From: Opitutaceae bacterium UBA4094
GTDB taxonomy: Bacteria; Verrucomicrobiota; Verrucomicrobiia; Opitutales; Opitutaceae
DNA: 14,169 nucleotides
NCBI GenBank assembly: GCA_002382525.1
Contig: DFYA01000131.1
Location: 1-14,169, forward strand
Reading direction: 5' to 3'
Position numbers and translations under genes: made by a program. The notes beneath the pieces are model-generated. The model did not search any database. It saw nothing but the letters and a program-made list of their open reading frames with translations, and was not told the origin of the DNA. This document shows, piece by piece, positions 1-7,224 of the stretch; the stretch's first letter is position 1; every line of letters starts with the position of its first letter.

Positions 1-145
1 GGAAGAGAAAGCGGAGGGTGGCGGGCTTGGGGGGCGGTTCGGGCTGGGCGGGGGCTTGGGCGAAGGCGACGGTGAGCAATGCCCAATGTCCAATGACCAA
101 GGCCCAATGACGGAGGAGGCGTGTGAAGGGGGAGCGGGAGGGCAC
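1..145 (-). CDS. Secreted protein of unknown function, N-terminal 48 residues only
   Basis: This partial gene runs off the left edge. The GTG at 145 is the first possible start after an in-frame TAA about 18 bases upstream. The first 48 residues look like a Sec signal peptide. A basic n-region (RSPFTRLLRH) is followed by a hydrophobic core (WALVIGHWALLTVAFA), a probable cleavage after AFA, and a proline-rich mature start (QAPAQPEPPPKP). No clear Shine-Dalgarno precedes the GTG. The hydrophobic core is encoded by five tandem copies of a 7-bp unit (separate entry), so it was probably acquired by repeat insertion or expansion. The gene lies 131 bp downstream of the Verru_Chthon cassette A gene on the same strand and could be co-transcribed with it. 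Too little is visible to name a family. The TTG at codon 16 is a less likely alternative start. Confidence 0.55.
   Translation of the reverse strand, partial: MPSRSPFTRLLRHWALVIGHWALLTVAFAQAPAQPEPPPKPATLRFLF
77..111. repeat. Five tandem 7-bp repeats, consensus CAATGNC
   Basis: On the plus strand, five heptamers sit back to back starting at 77, 84, 91, 98 and 105. Four begin CAATG and the fourth begins CAAGG; the sixth base varies and the seventh is C. Read on the minus strand inside the secreted-protein gene, three units (21 bp) give a 7-residue period, seen as HWALVIG followed by HWALL. From general knowledge, repeats of this CAATG type are common between genes in Planctomycetes and Verrucomicrobia. 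Here the array overlaps a predicted signal peptide. Confidence 0.8.
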
Positions 146-276
146 GGGGCGGAGGTGTCGGAATTATTTCACAGATCCGAGCCGGAGTTCCGATCCGAGT
201 TGCACAGAGTTCGGAGATCGGGGCACGGAGGTGTTCGGATGAGATAGAGAAAGATTAAGAGGAAGGAGAAAGCGGG

Positions 277-3200
277 TTAGATGTCGGCGGGGGTAAGCCA
301 GCGGAAGCTGATGACTTGATAGCGGCGGCCGAAGGTGGCGTTGGGCGAGCCGGGGGGCGGCGTGGCGTCGGCGGCGGTCGCGGCGGGATCGATGAAGTCG
401 GGGAGACGTTGCACGACGGCTTCGCACCACGCGCGGGCTTCGACGGTGCCGGTGACGGGATTGTGGACGTCGCCATAGGTGCGGATGGTGAACGTGTCGG
501 AGCGGGCGGAGAGCGCGGGCGCGAGGACGGAAAGCACGTCGGCTTGGAGCAAGTAACCCGGGTAGCCGGCGATGCGGGAGGGGAGGCGATATTCGAGGTC
601 GGCGAAGTAGTAGCCGTGGAAAGGGGTGCCTTGGCCGTCACGAGGACCCGTGGTTTCGTTGCGTTTGGAGGAGCGACGGTAGGGTTCGGGGACCAGGGAG
701 GTGCCTGCGGCGACGGCGGGGTGGTTGATGGTGCGGTCGAGGGCGGTTTGGAGCGCGCCGGAGAGGCCGAGACGATGAGGATCGGGGGAGGTGCCGCTGG
801 TGGAGGTCGGACCTTGCATGAGCCGGCGGTTGACGAATTCGGAGAGCGAAAGGAACGGGCCGCGCAGGCGGACTTGCAGGACCATCTCCTCGGCGAGCGT
901 GTGGATCTCGTCTGGCGTGAGGTCGTTGAAACCCTTCCAAGCGTTGGCGCTCACGCCGGTGCGGGCGTCGGTGGAGCCGCCGTCGATGGGAGGCGACAAC
1001 GTGCGGGAGAACGGGGCGGACGGTGCGGCGGTGTCGCCGATGGGCACGGACTTGAGGGCGGAGAAGAGCGCTTTCCACGCGTCGACGGAAGTCGAGTTGA
1101 TGTTGAAAGCGCCGTCGACGAGGAGGTTTTTGGCAGGTTCAAAAACGCCGCGGAAAGAGGATGCGTCGCTGGCGGGAATGTCGGAGCGGAACGGGCGATA
1201 ACGGGAGTTGACGAGGTGGCCATCTTCGTCGGCGCCGAAGGTGAAAGCGGTGGTCTGCGGAAAAGTGGAGAAGGTGAAGCGATCCCACAGCAGGTCGTTC
1301 CAGAGGTAAGACGCGTCGTAGTGGTGGCCGAACGCCCGGGTGGAGTGGAAGACCTTGTGGCGGGAGACGCGGGGGCCGGGGTAGGAATTGGCGACGGGAT
1401 AGTTGACGAGGAAGCCATTGGTTTTGAGGGACTCGGGGCTTTCGACGGGAGTGGAGAGATGTCCGGCGACGTTGAAGTGCTGGAGTTGTCCGAGCGAGGT
1501 GATCGGGGCGTCGGGGGTGGGCACGTCGTAAAGGCGGTTGATGAAGCTGGCGTCGATGGCGACTTCGGGCGGCGGGGTGTTGAGCGACGGGAATTCGCCG
1601 CTGGCAACGAGGCCCCAGCGCGTGGTCGAGGGAATGGCCTCGTTGAGGGGCGCGAGGATGTTGGCGGAGAGCAGCGGATGGGGGCCGGCGTCGGTGTCGC
1701 CCTGGGAGCCGCGGACGCCGTAGAAGACGCCCCATTGGAGTGGATGGTCGCCGTAGCTGCCCGTTTGGGCGGGGTAGTCGTTGAGGAGGGCGCGGGTGTT
1801 GATCTGGTAGAACGGAGCGTGCTGGGCCAATGCGGACTTGCCGTCCTGCAGGGCGATAAAAACGCCGCCGCCTCGCTGGTAGCCGGAATCTACCGGATAA
1901 ACGAGGAAGCCGGAGCTGACGGGAGCACCTGAGCTGGCGGCCGGCGCCTTCGATACGATGTGGGAGACGCGATCTTCGGGATTCGTGGAGCCGATGAACA
2001 GGCTCGGGGTCATGCCAATCGAGTAGAAGGCGGCATGGGTGTGGCCGGCGGCGGTGTTGATCGAGAGGCCGGTCGGATACGTGAGGTAAACGGACGGATC
2101 GTAGGTGTTGATCATCAAAACCTCGCGCGTGTCGGACGGGCCGGCGATGGTGAGATTGGCGTTGGGATCGAGGGTGAAGATCTGGGCGACGCCGGGCGGG
2201 ATGGAGGTGGCGCGGAGGACGAGCGTGATGTTTTCGAGTCCGCCGTATTCGAGGCGACGGTTGCCGAGGCGATGAAATTGGTTGGGCACGGGCGTGGCGG
2301 GAGCGGCGGCCGTGGTGTAGCTCAACGCCTCTGAAGGGGGAGCGTCCGGAGCGGGCGGCGGATCGGAGAGCGTGCCGCTGGCGATGCCGGGATATTCGTC
2401 TCGGCTGTTGTTGAAGCGCAGGATAAACTCGCCGGAGATCGGCACGCTGTAGGGATTTGCCAATACAGCCACGGGCGTGATGCGCAGGGTGATTGCGCCG
2501 CCGTTGACCTCGAGTCCGTAGAAAAGCTTGGTTTGGACGAGCAGCGGGTAGAGCGCCTGTTGGTCGGCGCGGGCGGGGCGTGCGGCGGCGGTGGTGCCGT
2601 CGAACACGCCGAGCGGGGCGGGCTCGCGCAGGTTGTAGAACGACCAGAGGTGCTCCCACGTAGCACTGGCGGCGAGGATGCCGGTGCCGGCGTCGTAGGC
2701 CCGAGCGGGTGACTCTTCGTTGGCGGGAATCGTGGCGTAGGGCGTGGCGGCGGGGGTGAGGGCGATGTTGTAGGGGGCGGCGGGGGCGACGGGATAGTCG
2801 GGCGTGTGGAGGGCGGCGCGGAACGCTGCGGCGGTGGGGCGAGAGAGGATGTGAGTGAGGTCGCGTTTGAGTCCGCCGTTCTTGGTGTCGGCAAGAACGC
2901 CCCGGGAGTGGATCGAGACGTCGTGATAACGTTGCCCGAGTTCGGTGCGAAAACGGTCGTCGGCGTTGAGAAGCGGGAACTGGGAAGCGGCGAAGATGCC
3001 GCGGAGGTCTTCGTTCCTCGTAAAGTCGTCGGAAAAGGCGGCGAGACCGTCGTTGCCGTTCGTGGTCATGGCCTCGATGATCGGGCGCTGGGCGGACTGG
3101 CGGCGCTTGAGGTTGCGCGGAGCCAACGTCGAAGTCGGGACCGTGCCTGCGACGGGGCCGAAGGGGTCGAGGAGATTCGCGCGGGCTTTGATGCCTTCGT

Positions 3201-4008
3201 CGCCGATCCACCAAGCATAGTGGCCGATGTCTTGTTCGCCGGAGAGACCGGGGACGGTGCCGCGAATGGGGATCTGCGGGGCGGTGACGTAGTGTTGAAG
3301 CGTGGTGTCGCCGAGGGTGGCGGAACCGACGAGCAGGCGATGCGGGATGCCGGGGGCGTCGGAGTCGCGGAGGGTGTCGGTGGTCGCGGTGGTTTCGGTG
3401 GAAAGGCCGATGACCGGTGAGGTCGGGCTGAACGACGCGGTTGCCGTGGCGATTTCGGAGCCACTGACGAGCCAGATGGGGGCACCGGGTGCGGGGTTGA
3501 AGGCCGCGGGGTTGTTGCGGTCGAAGGGGGTGGTGTTGGTGTTGCGCCAGACGCCGGTCCAGTGGCGGTTGCGAGGGGCGTCGGAGTCGGCCCAGTAAGT
3601 ATCGACGGACGCGCGGATGGTGGCGCCGGTGGAGCCGGGCGAGGTGAACTTGCCGCCATTCACGTTGGTCTCGGCGTTATAGTTGAAGGTGGGAGGCGTG
3701 ACGGTGACGCCGGCGGGTAGCGTGAGGTCGGCGCGGGCGGTGACGCGTTGGTCGGGGCCGGTGTGTTTCTGGAGTTGGCCGAGCGCGATGTTGAGCGCCA
3801 TGAGGGCGTTCTGGCGCGCCTGAGCCTGTTGTTGGGTGTTGGCCGCGACCTGGGTCTCGACGCGGGTGAGGCTGGCGAGGGAGACGAGCAGCAGCACGAG
3901 GAACGCGAGGAGCGTGATCGTGATGAGGAGAGCGAAGCCACCCCGGGGGTTGCGGAGCGGACGGGTAACGAACCGAAGACGGGCGACCGTTGAGCGGGGG
4001 TGGCGCAT
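277..4008 (-). CDS. Verru_Chthon cassette protein A-like pilin-type surface protein
   Basis: This 1243-residue protein has a type IV prepilin-like N-terminus. A basic leader ends in Arg-Gly-Gly at residues 22-24, then comes a long hydrophobic helix (FALLITITLLAFLVLLLVSL) and a polar helical stretch (TRVETQVAANTQQQAQARQN, then NALMALNIALGQLQKHTGPD). That combination is what I recognise as Verru_Chthon cassette protein A, a very long pseudopilin-like family known from Verrucomicrobia. The glutamate normally at position +5 of a mature pilin is absent: the mature start reads F-A-L-L-I. The rest is a large, probably extracellular domain without motifs I can name. The ATG at 4008 is preferred over an upstream in-frame TTG at 4107, which lies inside the terminator-like hairpin. 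No clear Shine-Dalgarno is visible. The usual partner proteins B, C and D are not in this window. The substrate is unknown. Confidence 0.85.
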   Translation of the reverse strand: MRHPRSTVARLRFVTRPLRNPRGGFALLITITLLAFLVLLLVSLASLTRVETQVAANTQQQAQARQNALMALNIALGQLQKHTGPDQRVTARADLTLPAGVTVTPPTFNYNAETNVNGGKFTSPGSTGATIRASVDTYWADSDAPRNRHWTGVWRNTNTTPFDRNNPAAFNPAPGAPIWLVSGSEIATATASFSPTSPVIGLSTETTATTDTLRDSDAPGIPHRLLVGSATLGDTTLQHYVTAPQIPIRGTVPGLSGEQDIGHYAWWIGDEGIKARANLLDPFGPVAGTVPTSTLAPRNLKRRQSAQRPIIEAMTTNGNDGLAAFSDDFTRNEDLRGIFAASQFPLLNADDRFRTELGQRYHDVSIHSRGVLADTKNGGLKRDLTHILSRPTAAAFRAALHTPDYPVAPAAPYNIALTPAATPYATIPANEESPARAYDAGTGILAASATWEHLWSFYNLREPAPLGVFDGTTAAARPARADQQALYPLLVQTKLFYGLEVNGGAITLRITPVAVLANPYSVPISGEFILRFNNSRDEYPGIASGTLSDPPPAPDAPPSEALSYTTAAAPATPVPNQFHRLGNRRLEYGGLENITLVLRATSIPPGVAQIFTLDPNANLTIAGPSDTREVLMINTYDPSVYLTYPTGLSINTAAGHTHAAFYSIGMTPSLFIGSTNPEDRVSHIVSKAPAASSGAPVSSGFLVYPVDSGYQRGGGVFIALQDGKSALAQHAPFYQINTRALLNDYPAQTGSYGDHPLQWGVFYGVRGSQGDTDAGPHPLLSANILAPLNEAIPSTTRWGLVASGEFPSLNTPPPEVAIDASFINRLYDVPTPDAPITSLGQLQHFNVAGHLSTPVESPESLKTNGFLVNYPVANSYPGPRVSRHKVFHSTRAFGHHYDASYLWNDLLWDRFTFSTFPQTTAFTFGADEDGHLVNSRYRPFRSDIPASDASSFRGVFEPAKNLLVDGAFNINSTSVDAWKALFSALKSVPIGDTAAPSAPFSRTLSPPIDGGSTDARTGVSANAWKGFNDLTPDEIHTLAEEMVLQVRLRGPFLSLSEFVNRRLMQGPTSTSGTSPDPHRLGLSGALQTALDRTINHPAVAAGTSLVPEPYRRSSKRNETTGPRDGQGTPFHGYYFADLEYRLPSRIAGYPGYLLQADVLSVLAPALSARSDTFTIRTYGDVHNPVTGTVEARAWCEAVVQRLPDFIDPAATAADATPPPGSPNATFGRRYQVISFRWLTPADI

Positions 4009-4047
4009 GGCGGGCGGGGTTTTGTGGGGCGAGGCGGGGCTCGTTAT

Positions 4048-4070
4048 CCGCCGCGGTCGAACCGCGGCGG
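4048..4070. other. Perfect GC-rich hairpin, 10-bp stem, 3-nt loop
   Basis: Positions 4048-4057 (CCGCCGCGGT) pair perfectly with 4061-4070 (ACCGCGGCGG) around the loop CGA. The hairpin lies 40 bp upstream of the ATG of the cassette A gene. It would therefore form either in that gene's leader or at the end of read-through from the PEP-CTERM gene. No U-tract follows on either strand, so a classical terminator is not shown. A protein-binding palindrome or an RNA processing or stability element are alternatives. Confidence 0.6.
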
Positions 4071-4091
4071 CGAGAGGGAAGATACGCAGGG

Positions 4092-4126
4092 AGACGAGCG
4101 CCCGCAAATATTGCGGGCGTTCGTTT
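4092..4126 (-). terminator. Probable terminator hairpin after the PEP-CTERM gene
   Basis: A perfect 9-bp stem (CGCCCGCAA at 4099-4107 with TTGCGGGCG at 4111-4119) closes on a 3-nt loop. It extends outward through 4094:4124 with one imperfect pair at 4098:4120, a G-U on the plus strand and an A-C on the minus strand. It starts a few bases after the TAA of the PEP-CTERM gene (4129-4131), as expected for an intrinsic terminator. The minus-strand sequence beyond it is not U-rich, so termination may be weak or partly factor-dependent. The U-rich flank lies on the plus-strand side instead. Confidence 0.6.
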
Positions 4127-4128
4127 AA

Positions 4129-5817
4129 TTAGCGGGAGCGGCGGCGGCGAAAGGCGGTGAGGCCGAGCGCGCCCATGCCGACGAGGGCCGCGTAGGAGGA
4201 GGGTTCGGGGATCGCGGAGTAGGAGAGGATACCCGTGGCCTCGGAGAACGTGTAGTCGCCAAACGTCCAGATGCCGGAATCGGGAGCCGTTTCGGAGAAG
4301 GCTTGCACCGTGAAGGTGGCGGCGAAGCTGGTGTTGTTCAGAAGGAGGGCATCGATGACCGTCCAGCTGTTGCCGGCCGTGGCGGCGGCGAGGGAGAGGT
4401 CAAAGATGAGGGTGCCGTTGAAGTTGAGGGTGCCCAAACCGGAGAGCTGGTTGTTCACTCCGTTTTCGCCGACGTAGATGGTGAGGGAGCCAGGCTGGCC
4501 GAAGGTAAGCGTGCCTTCCTCGACGATGGTGTCGCCGGTAATCGTGGTGGCGCCGTTAAGCAGGAGCTCGCTCGTGCCAGCCTTGATGAAGGAGTTGGCG
4601 GTGAGGCCGTCGGAGATGCCGCCGCCAAGAGTGAGAACTTGACTGCCAGCGTTAACGAAGAGCGTGCGGCTGGTGCCTGCGGCATCGCCGAGGGTGATGG
4701 CGCCGGTGCCCATGTTGACGCTGCGGCTGCCGCCGAACTCCCAGTTGGCGTTCCAAACCTGGCCGGAAACGCTCAGTGGGTGAGTGGCAATATTGCCACT
4801 TCCCGTAATGCGGCCGCCATTGATCGTCAGCACGCCGGTGCCGAGATGGCCGGCAACGTTGCCGGAACCGCCGGCGTTGCCGCCTTGCAGCTGGATCGTG
4901 CCGTTGTTGAGGGTCACGCCCCCGGTGAAGGTGTTAACCATGCGGTTGTTGTTGTCCTCGCCAAAAATAACCGTGCCAAGGGTATCAATGATGAGACCGC
5001 CGGAGCCGCCGATGCTTTGCCGGGTGCCGGCTCCACCGCCTTGCGGTCCATCCAAGCGGATGGTCGATCCCTCGGCGCCGGCGAGCGTCAGCGTGTGGTT
5101 GTCGAGGTAGATGGAGCCTTGGACTTGCAAGGCGCGGTTGGTCGTCTCGTTGGTCCACGATTGGTTGGCGCCGAGCACCAGCGGTGCGCTGATGATGTTG
5201 GCCACGGCGGGCGTGTCGGACTGCAGGGTGACGCCGGCGGCGCCAACGCGGAGGGCGGAGTTGAAGGTGAGCGCCGTGGCGCTGTTGAGCGTGCCGCCGG
5301 AGGTCGGGCGGGAAATCGTCACGGTGTTGTTCACGGCATCGACTGCGGTGACAAAGGTGCCTGCCGGGATGCGGGTTCCGGTGATGTGCTGACCAACGGC
5401 GAGGCCGGTGACATCGGCCATCGTGATCACGGTGGAGCCGGTCGTCACGTTGCCACTCGTGCTTTGGCTGCCGCTGTTGGCGCCGATGGTCACCGCGACC
5501 GCGGAGGCGCCGCCGAGTTGGAGACCGTTGACCGAGCGAACGGTGAAGGCGTCGAGCGTGGGCTGGAAATTGTAGGCGGACGTGCCGTTGAACACGGCGA
5601 TGTCGGAGGTGAGATCATCGGCGGGGGCGGTGCCGCCGGACCAGTTGAGGCCGTTGGCCCAGCTCGCGTTGCCGCCGTCGGCTTCGAGGCCGGGATTCCA
5701 AGTGATGTCGGCGGCGTGGGCACAGCCGAAGGAGAGGCCCAGCGCTGCGCCCAAGGCGGCAAGACGGCGGGCGGATGAAGAGGCGGCGAGGCGGGACGGT
5801 GTTGGGGTGTTCTTCAT
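4129..5817 (-). CDS. PEP-CTERM anchored, autotransporter-passenger-like surface protein
   Basis: This 562-residue protein begins with a signal peptide (basic n-region, core LAALGAALGLSFGCA, likely cleavage after AHA near residue 35). It ends with a typical PEP-CTERM sorting signal: PEP near residue 537, a short hydrophobic segment, and a final RRRRSR cluster. In known systems exosortase recognises this tail, removes it and hands the protein to the envelope or an exopolysaccharide. The body is rich in Gly, Asn and Thr, with beta-strand repeats such as GGVTLNNGTIQLQGGNAGG and GTGVLTINGGRITGSG, as in autotransporter-associated beta-helix passengers. A distinct Gly/Thr/Val segment occupies roughly residues 122-175. 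The ATG at 5817 is chosen because the in-frame extension upstream would run through the divergent promoter and has no signal peptide at its start. The gene diverges from the LacI-type regulator at 5885, with 67 bp between the two starts. Confidence 0.85.
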   Translation of the reverse strand: MKNTPTPSRLAASSSARRLAALGAALGLSFGCAHAADITWNPGLEADGGNASWANGLNWSGGTAPADDLTSDIAVFNGTSAYNFQPTLDAFTVRSVNGLQLGGASAVAVTIGANSGSQSTSGNVTTGSTVITMADVTGLAVGQHITGTRIPAGTFVTAVDAVNNTVTISRPTSGGTLNSATALTFNSALRVGAAGVTLQSDTPAVANIISAPLVLGANQSWTNETTNRALQVQGSIYLDNHTLTLAGAEGSTIRLDGPQGGGAGTRQSIGGSGGLIIDTLGTVIFGEDNNNRMVNTFTGGVTLNNGTIQLQGGNAGGSGNVAGHLGTGVLTINGGRITGSGNIATHPLSVSGQVWNANWEFGGSRSVNMGTGAITLGDAAGTSRTLFVNAGSQVLTLGGGISDGLTANSFIKAGTSELLLNGATTITGDTIVEEGTLTFGQPGSLTIYVGENGVNNQLSGLGTLNFNGTLIFDLSLAAATAGNSWTVIDALLLNNTSFAATFTVQAFSETAPDSGIWTFGDYTFSEATGILSYSAIPEPSSYAALVGMGALGLTAFRRRRSR

Positions 5818-5837
5818 AGCAAGTTGGAAACTAGGCC

Positions 5838-5866
5838 TTGGCTCCGGGCGCCCAAGTTTCTTATCG
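5838..5866 (+). promoter_or_regulatory. Candidate promoter of the first LacI-type regulator
   Basis: A TTGGCT box (5838-5843) lies 18 bp upstream of TATCGT (5862-5867), giving weak -35/-10 matches at acceptable spacing. The same TTGGCT box occurs at nearly the same distance upstream of the paralogous regulator (9803-9808). That conservation is the main support, since each box alone matches the consensus at only four of six positions. The -10 candidate touches the palindrome at 5867-5880. Confidence 0.35.
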
Positions 5867-5880
5867 TCGAATGCGTTCGA
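5867..5880. promoter_or_regulatory. Operator-like palindrome TCGAA-N4-TTCGA
   Basis: The 14-bp inverted repeat TCGAATGCGTTCGA ends exactly 4 nt before the ATG of the first LacI-type regulator. The same arms, spacing and distance recur before the paralogous regulator (9831-9844). It lies within the 67-bp divergent region shared with the PEP-CTERM gene. LacI-family proteins usually bind palindromes of this size, so autoregulation and control of the neighbour are inferred. No binding evidence exists here. Confidence 0.6.
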
Positions 5881-5884
5881 TCCT

Positions 5885-6889
5885 ATGGCCGGAATCCAAC
5901 CCTGTTCTCTCATAAAAGTGGCCCGCGCGGCGGGGGTCGCCGCTTCGACGGCGTCACTGGCGTTACGCGGCAGCCCGCGCGTGTTGCCCGAAACGGTGGC
6001 GCGGGTGAAAGCGGCGGCGGAACGACTGGGTTATTCGGCCGATCCGCGGGTGGGGTCGTTGATGGCGCGCATTCGCATGGCCAAGGAAATCAATGAACGC
6101 GAGCGGCTGGCGTTCGTGTGGTTGAACGCGTCGAAGGCTGACCGGTTGCGCGACCGGTTTTGTCAGGCGTCGTTTGGGTGTGCGAAGGCGCGGGCGGAGG
6201 AACTGGGCTGGCGAGTGGAGGAGTTTTGGTTGCACGACGAGGGGATGACCGCGTCGCGGTTGGATGAAATCCTGATGACGCGGGGCATCACGGGCGTGGT
6301 CTTTTCGTCTCCGTTGAAGGCGATCGTTGCGCGGGTGGATTGGAACTGGTCGCATTTCACGTCGGCGGTGATTGGCAACTCGGAGTTCTATCCGCCGATG
6401 CACCGGGCGGGGCACCATCATTACCGCAACATGTGGCTGGCGATGGAGAAGCTGCGCGAGGCGGGCTGCGTGCGTCCGGCGGCGGTTTTGTTTGGTTCGC
6501 ATCACCGGCGGATGCAGGGGGTGCACCAGGCGGCGTTCGTCGCGAATCATCCGTTCCCGCGGCAGGCGTTGACGCTCGCGCGGTTCGGATTGCCGGAGAG
6601 CCGGAAGGAGACCGTGGCGTGGCTCGAAAAAACGCGGGCCGACGGGTTGGTGTTTGGGATGAACCCGTCCGTTGATGCGCTGGCCTGGCTGCGGACGTTG
6701 CCGCGGATCAAAAGCATGGTGACGCTGGATCGCCCGGAGCCGGGGTTGCCGGGTATCAACACGCAGGATGGCCGGATAGCGCGGAATGCGGTGGATTTGG
6801 TGATCGCACAACTGCACCGCAACGAGCGGGGCGTGCCGGCGAATCCGCTCTCGGTATTACTCGACGGAGAGTGGGAGGACTATGGTTGA
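5885..6889 (+). CDS. LacI-type transcriptional regulator, paralogue 1
   Basis: This 334-residue protein has a LacI/GalR-type N-terminal helix-turn-helix at about residues 9-29 (IKVARAAGVAASTASLALRG). A linker segment follows (LGYSADPRVGSLMARIR, residues 48-64), at the place of the LacI hinge. The remainder fits a periplasmic-binding-protein-like sensor domain, as in family members that bind a sugar or other small effector. The linker PRVGSLMARIR differs from the classical hinge helix. The ATG at 5885 starts the protein just before the helix-turn-helix, which matches family architecture. No Shine-Dalgarno is seen; the preceding bases are an operator-like palindrome. A gapless hand alignment with the regulator at 9849-10850 gives about 210 of 333 identical residues. 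Residues 142-150 and 257-280 are the least conserved stretches of the sensor domain and could be effector contacts. The gene likely controls itself and the divergent PEP-CTERM gene. Confidence 0.85.
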   Translation: MAGIQPCSLIKVARAAGVAASTASLALRGSPRVLPETVARVKAAAERLGYSADPRVGSLMARIRMAKEINERERLAFVWLNASKADRLRDRFCQASFGCAKARAEELGWRVEEFWLHDEGMTASRLDEILMTRGITGVVFSSPLKAIVARVDWNWSHFTSAVIGNSEFYPPMHRAGHHHYRNMWLAMEKLREAGCVRPAAVLFGSHHRRMQGVHQAAFVANHPFPRQALTLARFGLPESRKETVAWLEKTRADGLVFGMNPSVDALAWLRTLPRIKSMVTLDRPEPGLPGINTQDGRIARNAVDLVIAQLHRNERGVPANPLSVLLDGEWEDYG

Positions 6890-7224
6890 AGTTGAGTTTC
6901 CGCGGCTGAGACCTGGCGGGCGCCGTCGGCGGTTTTGAACCCTGGCGGCGACCAACCGTGCCGAATGGCACCGTGTCGCAGGAATAGCATGGTGGCAGCG
7001 CCGATGGGAGCGGCGGCCGTCGGGTAGCGCTCGGCGAGCAGCAGGTGGACGGGGGCGCCCGCGAGCGAGGTGGTGGCGTTAGAGTTCCGACTTGGTGATG
7101 TAGGGTTGGCGGGCGGTGAGCACGTCGCGCAACAGTGCGCCAAAAGCGCTGGCGAGGGCGCAGGCTGGAAAGCGGTGCGCCCAACGTGCGGGTTTTCTTC
7201 GCGCTGACGGTGTCGGGTGGTCAC
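6880..7224 (-). pseudogene. Probable decayed gene remnant downstream of the M14 peptidase
   Basis: An intact frame of 114 codons starts at a GTG (7224) that overlaps the peptidase stop in a GTGA arrangement. It ends at TAG 6880-6882, overlapping the end of the convergent regulator. Its last 60 or so residues look genuinely protein-like (APVHLLLAERYPTAAAPIG, then AATMLFLRHGAIRHGWSPPGF). The middle third in that frame is Pro/Ser/Cys-rich and unconvincing. Another frame over the same bases (about 7080-7190) reads sensibly as RFPACALASAFGALLRDVLT followed by ARQPYITKSEL and TAA at 7079-7081. Its third codon positions are about 79% G/C, against about 62% for the intact frame. I infer at least one frameshift in a formerly longer C-terminal region. 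The alternative is a real small translationally coupled gene. I do not recognise the family. Confidence 0.45.

Noticed and set aside
316..1932. A 538-codon plus-strand open frame opposite the cassette A gene
   Set aside because: It is antisense to a protein with recognisable family features. Its translation is Gly, Val, Glu and Arg-rich, as produced by reading high-GC codons on the opposite strand.
4009..4107. TTG-initiated 33-residue extension of the cassette A protein
   Set aside because: It starts inside a terminator-like hairpin and spans a second hairpin. The ATG at 4008 gives a normal basic leader before the hydrophobic segment.
4303..5778. A 491-codon plus-strand open frame opposite the PEP-CTERM gene
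   Set aside because: The minus strand carries a clear signal peptide, repeat body and PEP-CTERM tail. The plus-strand product has no recognisable features and is a composition shadow.
5846..5853. GGGCGCCC palindrome in the first divergent promoter region
   Set aside because: It is only 8 bp of self-complementary G/C, has no counterpart before the second regulator, and is likely by chance at this GC content.
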